Assembly: GCA_963674575.2 (NCBI GenBank)
Contig: CAXXQT010000005.1
Span: 496,001 to 560,000 of the forward strand
Direction of reading: 5' to 3'
DNA from: JAAYAY01 sp963674575
GTDB lineage: Bacteria; Planctomycetota; Planctomycetia; Pirellulales; Thermoguttaceae
Length of the DNA: 64,000 bases
The position numbers were made by a program, and so were the translations under genes. Below the pieces are notes generated by a model. The model worked only from the letters and a program-made list of their open reading frames with translations, was not told the origin of the DNA and did not search any database. Within the stretch, counting starts at the first letter, position 1. Each line of letters begins with the position of its first letter. Of the stretch, positions 61,286 through 64,000 are shown piece by piece.

Positions 61286-62440
61286 ATGACGTCACGACTC
61301 GTATCTCGTGCGTTTGTTATCACGTTCGCGTTGATTCTCGCTTTGGCTACTTTCGTACAACGAGAGGCCAAAGCCGCCGATTGTCCGCGCGATCGTCGCT
61401 CTTTGAAGGAGGCCGTCGGCGATCGCTTCAAGATCGGGGTCGGCGTTGGGCACGACGTGCTGCAGGATCCGGAAGACGCCGCCTTGATCAAGCAGCACTT
61501 CGAGATTGTCACGCCGGAGAACTGCATGAAGCCGCAAGGCATCCATCCGGCCGAAGACAAATGGGCCTTTGAGTCTGCCGATCGTTTCGCCGACTTCGCT
61601 CGCGCTAATGGGCTTGAGATGGTCGGGCACTGCCTCGTGTGGGCCAAGGATGACCGGACAGATCCGTGGATGATGCAAGAAGATGGTGAACCGGTATCTC
61701 GCGATACAATGTTGCGGCGTATAGAGGCACACGTCGGAACGGTCGTCCGGCGGTACGCCGACGTAGCAACCATGTGGGATGTCGTGAACGAAGCGATCGG
61801 GGACGGCGAAGGCGATCTGCTGAGAGACTCCGTCTACTCGCGCACGACAGGTATGGACTTCATCGTTACCGCGTTTCGGACGGCTCGCGCGAACGATCCG
61901 GACGCGCTGCTGATCTACAACGACTACAATTGCCACAAGCCGGGCAAGCGGAAGAAACTGATCGAACTGCTCACTGAACTGAAGAGGCGGGGCGCCCCCT
62001 TCGACGCCTACGGCATGCAGGGCCATTTCGAGCTTGGCGACGATTCGATCCCCCAGCTTCGGGAAACGTTTGCAGATCTTCGAAGGCTTGGCGTTAAGGT
62101 CGCCGTTTCAGAACTCGATATTGATGTGGTCACCCGCGGACGCTGGTGGGCGGATGGCGGGAAGTATCGGGAAGAGCTGGCAACGTACGACCCGTACAAG
62201 GACGGCCTGCCGGAAGATATTCAGCAGAAACAGGTCGCGCAGTACGTGGAGATCTTCAAGCTGTTCGATGAGAACCGCGACATCATCGTTCGAGTCTCCT
62301 TCTGGAATTTGCACGACAGCCAGAGTTGGCTCAACAACTTCCCCTGGAAACGGGTCAACTATCCTCTGTTGTTCGACCGCCAACGCAATCCCAAACCTGT
62401 CTTTGACGCGGTGTTCGAATCGCTTCAGCCCCGCCAGTAG
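61286..62440 (+). CDS. GH10 endo-beta-1,4-xylanase, secreted
   Basis: A 384-aa enzyme cutting the xylan backbone. The signal peptide (VITFALILALATFVQREAKA) is followed by one TIM barrel (~45-380) with ENCMKPQ, HCLVWAKDD, acid/base Glu in MWDVVNEAIGD, DYNCHKPG, and the nucleophile Glu in VAVSELDIDVV. Length fits the family with no extra binding module. ATG 61286 follows GAAAG. It is divergent from the esterase-GH43-GH62 operon. Confidence 0.93.
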   Translation: MTSRLVSRAFVITFALILALATFVQREAKAADCPRDRRSLKEAVGDRFKIGVGVGHDVLQDPEDAALIKQHFEIVTPENCMKPQGIHPAEDKWAFESADRFADFARANGLEMVGHCLVWAKDDRTDPWMMQEDGEPVSRDTMLRRIEAHVGTVVRRYADVATMWDVVNEAIGDGEGDLLRDSVYSRTTGMDFIVTAFRTARANDPDALLIYNDYNCHKPGKRKKLIELLTELKRRGAPFDAYGMQGHFELGDDSIPQLRETFADLRRLGVKVAVSELDIDVVTRGRWWADGGKYREELATYDPYKDGLPEDIQQKQVAQYVEIFKLFDENRDIIVRVSFWNLHDSQSWLNNFPWKRVNYPLLFDRQRNPKPVFDAVFESLQPRQ

Positions 62441-62610
62441 TCGAACAAGAAGTGCGACAGGGGCAGCGGGGAATCCCGCTCGCGAGAAGGCGTGTCATGT
62501 GTCGCTAAGGCCAGGCCCGCTAGTGAATCCGGGCGACAACTCATGAGTCAGGTCGGTCATTCCGACCGATGTCTGGTTGCCCCCCTACGCCGCCCCTTCC
62601 TCCGGAGCCT

Positions 62611-63414
62611 TCAGCTTCCGGATCGCATCGATCTGCTGGTTCTGGTCGACGTGAGTGTAGACTTCGCGGCCCGAAGGACCGGATAGTAACGCGTAAACAC
62701 GAAGTCGTCGTCGGCCAGACCACCGTGGCAGGCGCTGCAACTTGCGACCTCTTGTGGACTTGCTGTCGGCTTCAACGGGTACTCGTGGCCAAAACTGAAG
62801 TACGCCCAGTGGCCCGGCTCGTCCGGAAATCGCACTGCATCCTTGATTGCCACTTCAAGTCCGCTAAACTCGCCCATGAAGTATCCCTTGCCACTGCTAG
62901 CCTGCTTCGTGCCAACGCTGAGCAGTTCCTTTACCACGACCGTGCCGTCTCGGAAACGTCATGTCTCTTCGTAGTGCCCGAACGACTCTGGGTCCATATA
63001 CACCGAGTGAAATTTTGGAAACGCGGCATTGCCGTTGTTCATCTCGTTCGGTGTCAACGGCGTACCGATGTGGATCCACCTGCGATACCCTTCGGTCTCG
63101 GCGAAGCGTGGAATTCCTCGCCGCCAGCGGCTCATGCCTTCCTGCTGGGCTTGAAAGACGTCCATCAAGTCGAGCGGAAGTCCGCTGACAGGGCTGAGTT
63201 CGGGCGTGGCCTCCCACTCCCACCATCCGTTGTCGTGCTGGGCGACGCCCAATACGACCTCGCCACGCAATGACTCAGGGTCCGCTGTTGCCGCGCAGTA
63301 TCCTGGTTGGGTGAACTGGTCGTTCCCCCAGTGGGCCGCCAAGTAGCCAGCTACAACGCCATGATCTGGTTGCTCGATGCACCAGTATTCCCGCCCAACT
63401 TGTGTCTTCAACAT
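62611..63414 (-). pseudogene. DUF3891-cytochrome P460 chimaera with an internal TGA
   Basis: One frame of 267 codons with a single TGA at 62959-62961. The N-terminal part (~1-105: HDNGWWEWEATPEL, PLDLMDVF, EGMSRWRRG) is DUF3891. It runs in frame into the body of a cytochrome P460 (~108-: GYRRWIHIGTPLTPNEMNN, FHSVYMDPESFGHYEET), then the stop, then RFRDGTVVVKELLSVGTKQA, FMGEFSGLEVAIKDAVRFPD and the haem motif CSACH. The stop sits where P460 proteins usually have Gly, so one GGA-to-TGA change is likely. The P460 signal peptide is lost. It looks like two genes fused by deletion. Confidence 0.75.
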
Positions 63415-63529
63415 GGATGTCTCCCTTTCATGCGAAATTCGGTGCAGCCCGCCTTGCTGGTCAGGCGAGCGACTCCGCCATTGCCGCCCGGGGAATACTA
63501 CGCACCGTGTATCTTGGCGTCAAGACTCT

Positions 63530-63557
63530 TGGCATAAAGACATAATTGGCTACACTA
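63530..63557 (+). promoter_or_regulatory. Promoter of the MarR gene with repeated CTTGGC motif
   Basis: TTGGCA, 16 nt, TACACT, just before ATG 63563. Two CTTGGC copies (about 63513 and 63528), one inside CTTGGCGTCAAG, overlap the -35 box and could be an autoregulatory operator. Confidence 0.45.
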
Positions 63558-63562
63558 CTAAC

Positions 63563-64000
63563 ATGGACACGGACCTTATTGATCTGCTCATTTCGCAGTG
63601 GCAACACGTTCGCCCGGACTTGGATGCCGGGCCGATGCGTATCTCCGGACGATTGCTTCGGCTTGCCAGGTCCATAGAGCGTCGAACAGAAGCCTCCCTG
63701 CGCCCGTTTGACTTAAGTCTGTGGCAGTTTGACGTGTTGGCAACCCTGCGCCGCCACGACCGCGATCTGTCTCCCGGTGAATTGCTCACTGCCACCATGC
63801 TCACATCGGGCGCCATGACTCACCGCCTCGACCGTCTGGAGAATTCGGGTTGGATTGAGCGAAGGGCCGACCCAAACGACCGTCGCGGCGTGAGAGTGCA
63901 TCTCACCAAGAGCGGTCGCAAGTTGGTGGATCGAGCGATTGAAGCAAGGCTGGAGGAAGCGTCGCTGGTCGAGTCTGTGCTGAAGCCGAATGAGGCCGAT
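63563..64000 (+). CDS. MarR-family transcriptional regulator (3' partial)
   Basis: 146 codons are visible and the gene runs off the window. The dimerisation helix (ISGRLLRLARSIERRTEASL) is followed by a winged HTH: LRPFDLSLWQFDVLATLRRH, LSPGELLTATMLTSGAMTHR (recognition helix), LDRLENSGWIERRADPNDRR (wing), then VHLTKSGRKLVDRAIEAR. MarR proteins are usually ligand-responsive repressors that bind next to themselves. It is divergent from the DUF3891/P460 gene, which may once have been its target. Confidence 0.9.
   Translation, partial: MDTDLIDLLISQWQHVRPDLDAGPMRISGRLLRLARSIERRTEASLRPFDLSLWQFDVLATLRRHDRDLSPGELLTATMLTSGAMTHRLDRLENSGWIERRADPNDRRGVRVHLTKSGRKLVDRAIEARLEEASLVESVLKPNEAD

Noticed and set aside
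62959..62961. TGA in the P460 frame as a selenocysteine codon
   Set aside because: The position is a Gly in the family, not Cys, and no hairpin typical of a SECIS element was seen just downstream.

Overview
The window is about 64 kb of a high-GC bacterial chromosome, most likely from Planctomycetota (Pirellulales-like). The clues are a CheB-CheR-PAS fusion with a Lys/Ala-rich head, a secreted cadherin/Calx-beta protein, a TPR glycosyltransferase, a UPF0365/FloA protein, a lone microcompartment shell protein, many small lineage-type proteins, frequent TTG/GTG starts and an integrase-core transposon with long non-coding flanks. This assignment is inference. There are no rRNA or tRNA genes and no CRISPR array. 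Both window edges cut genes (a CPA2 transporter on the left, a MarR regulator on the right).

Layout. 0-8 kb: K+/H+ antiporter end, then a minus-strand signalling cluster (CheB/CheR/PAS, PAS kinase, PAS NarL-type kinase). 8-10.3 kb: a decayed UPF0270 gene and an integrase-core transposon with a long conserved flank. 10.5-14.6 kb: a tight three-gene module of an SMC/RecF-like ATPase, a HEAT-repeat histidine kinase and a response regulator with two winged helices. 14.9-19.4 kb: TPR glycosyltransferase and a secreted Calx-beta protein. 19.7-24.7 kb: relic of a defence-type locus, in which an HTH gene and a NERD-kinase (PglW-like) gene are broken by a deleted IS21 element, with a WD40 fragment beyond it and, divergently, the 3' end of a second copy of the response regulator. 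24.9-29.1 kb: two radical SAM genes. 29.2-35.4 kb: transglutaminase, two GH130 proteins, a desaturase relic, an alpha/alpha-barrel protein and a glycosyltransferase. 35.4-53.5 kb: a stress/envelope island of many small genes (FloA, DUF502, YHS, DUF2294, BMC shell, cardiolipin synthase, radical SAM, ankyrin, DksA-like, cold shock, PTS enzyme I, BON, DUF3467). 53.5-55.5 kb: STAS protein, zinc-ribbon protein and a truncated transposon copy. 55.5-62.4 kb: a xylan-degradation cluster (GH62, GH43, double CE1-type esterase, divergent GH10). 62.6-64 kb: a DUF3891/cytochrome P460 chimaera with an internal stop, and a MarR gene.

Two patterns cut across the annotation. First, a structured leader of about 100 nt (a covarying small stem followed by a long terminator hairpin with a T-tract on the minus strand) occurs three times, with a fourth degraded copy. 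Each lies just after a recognisable minus-strand promoter and about 100-150 nt before a minus-strand start codon. Second, the ATPase/HEAT-kinase/regulator module is echoed by the regulator fragment beside the PglW-like gene, which hints at an uncharacterised defence-linked signalling system.
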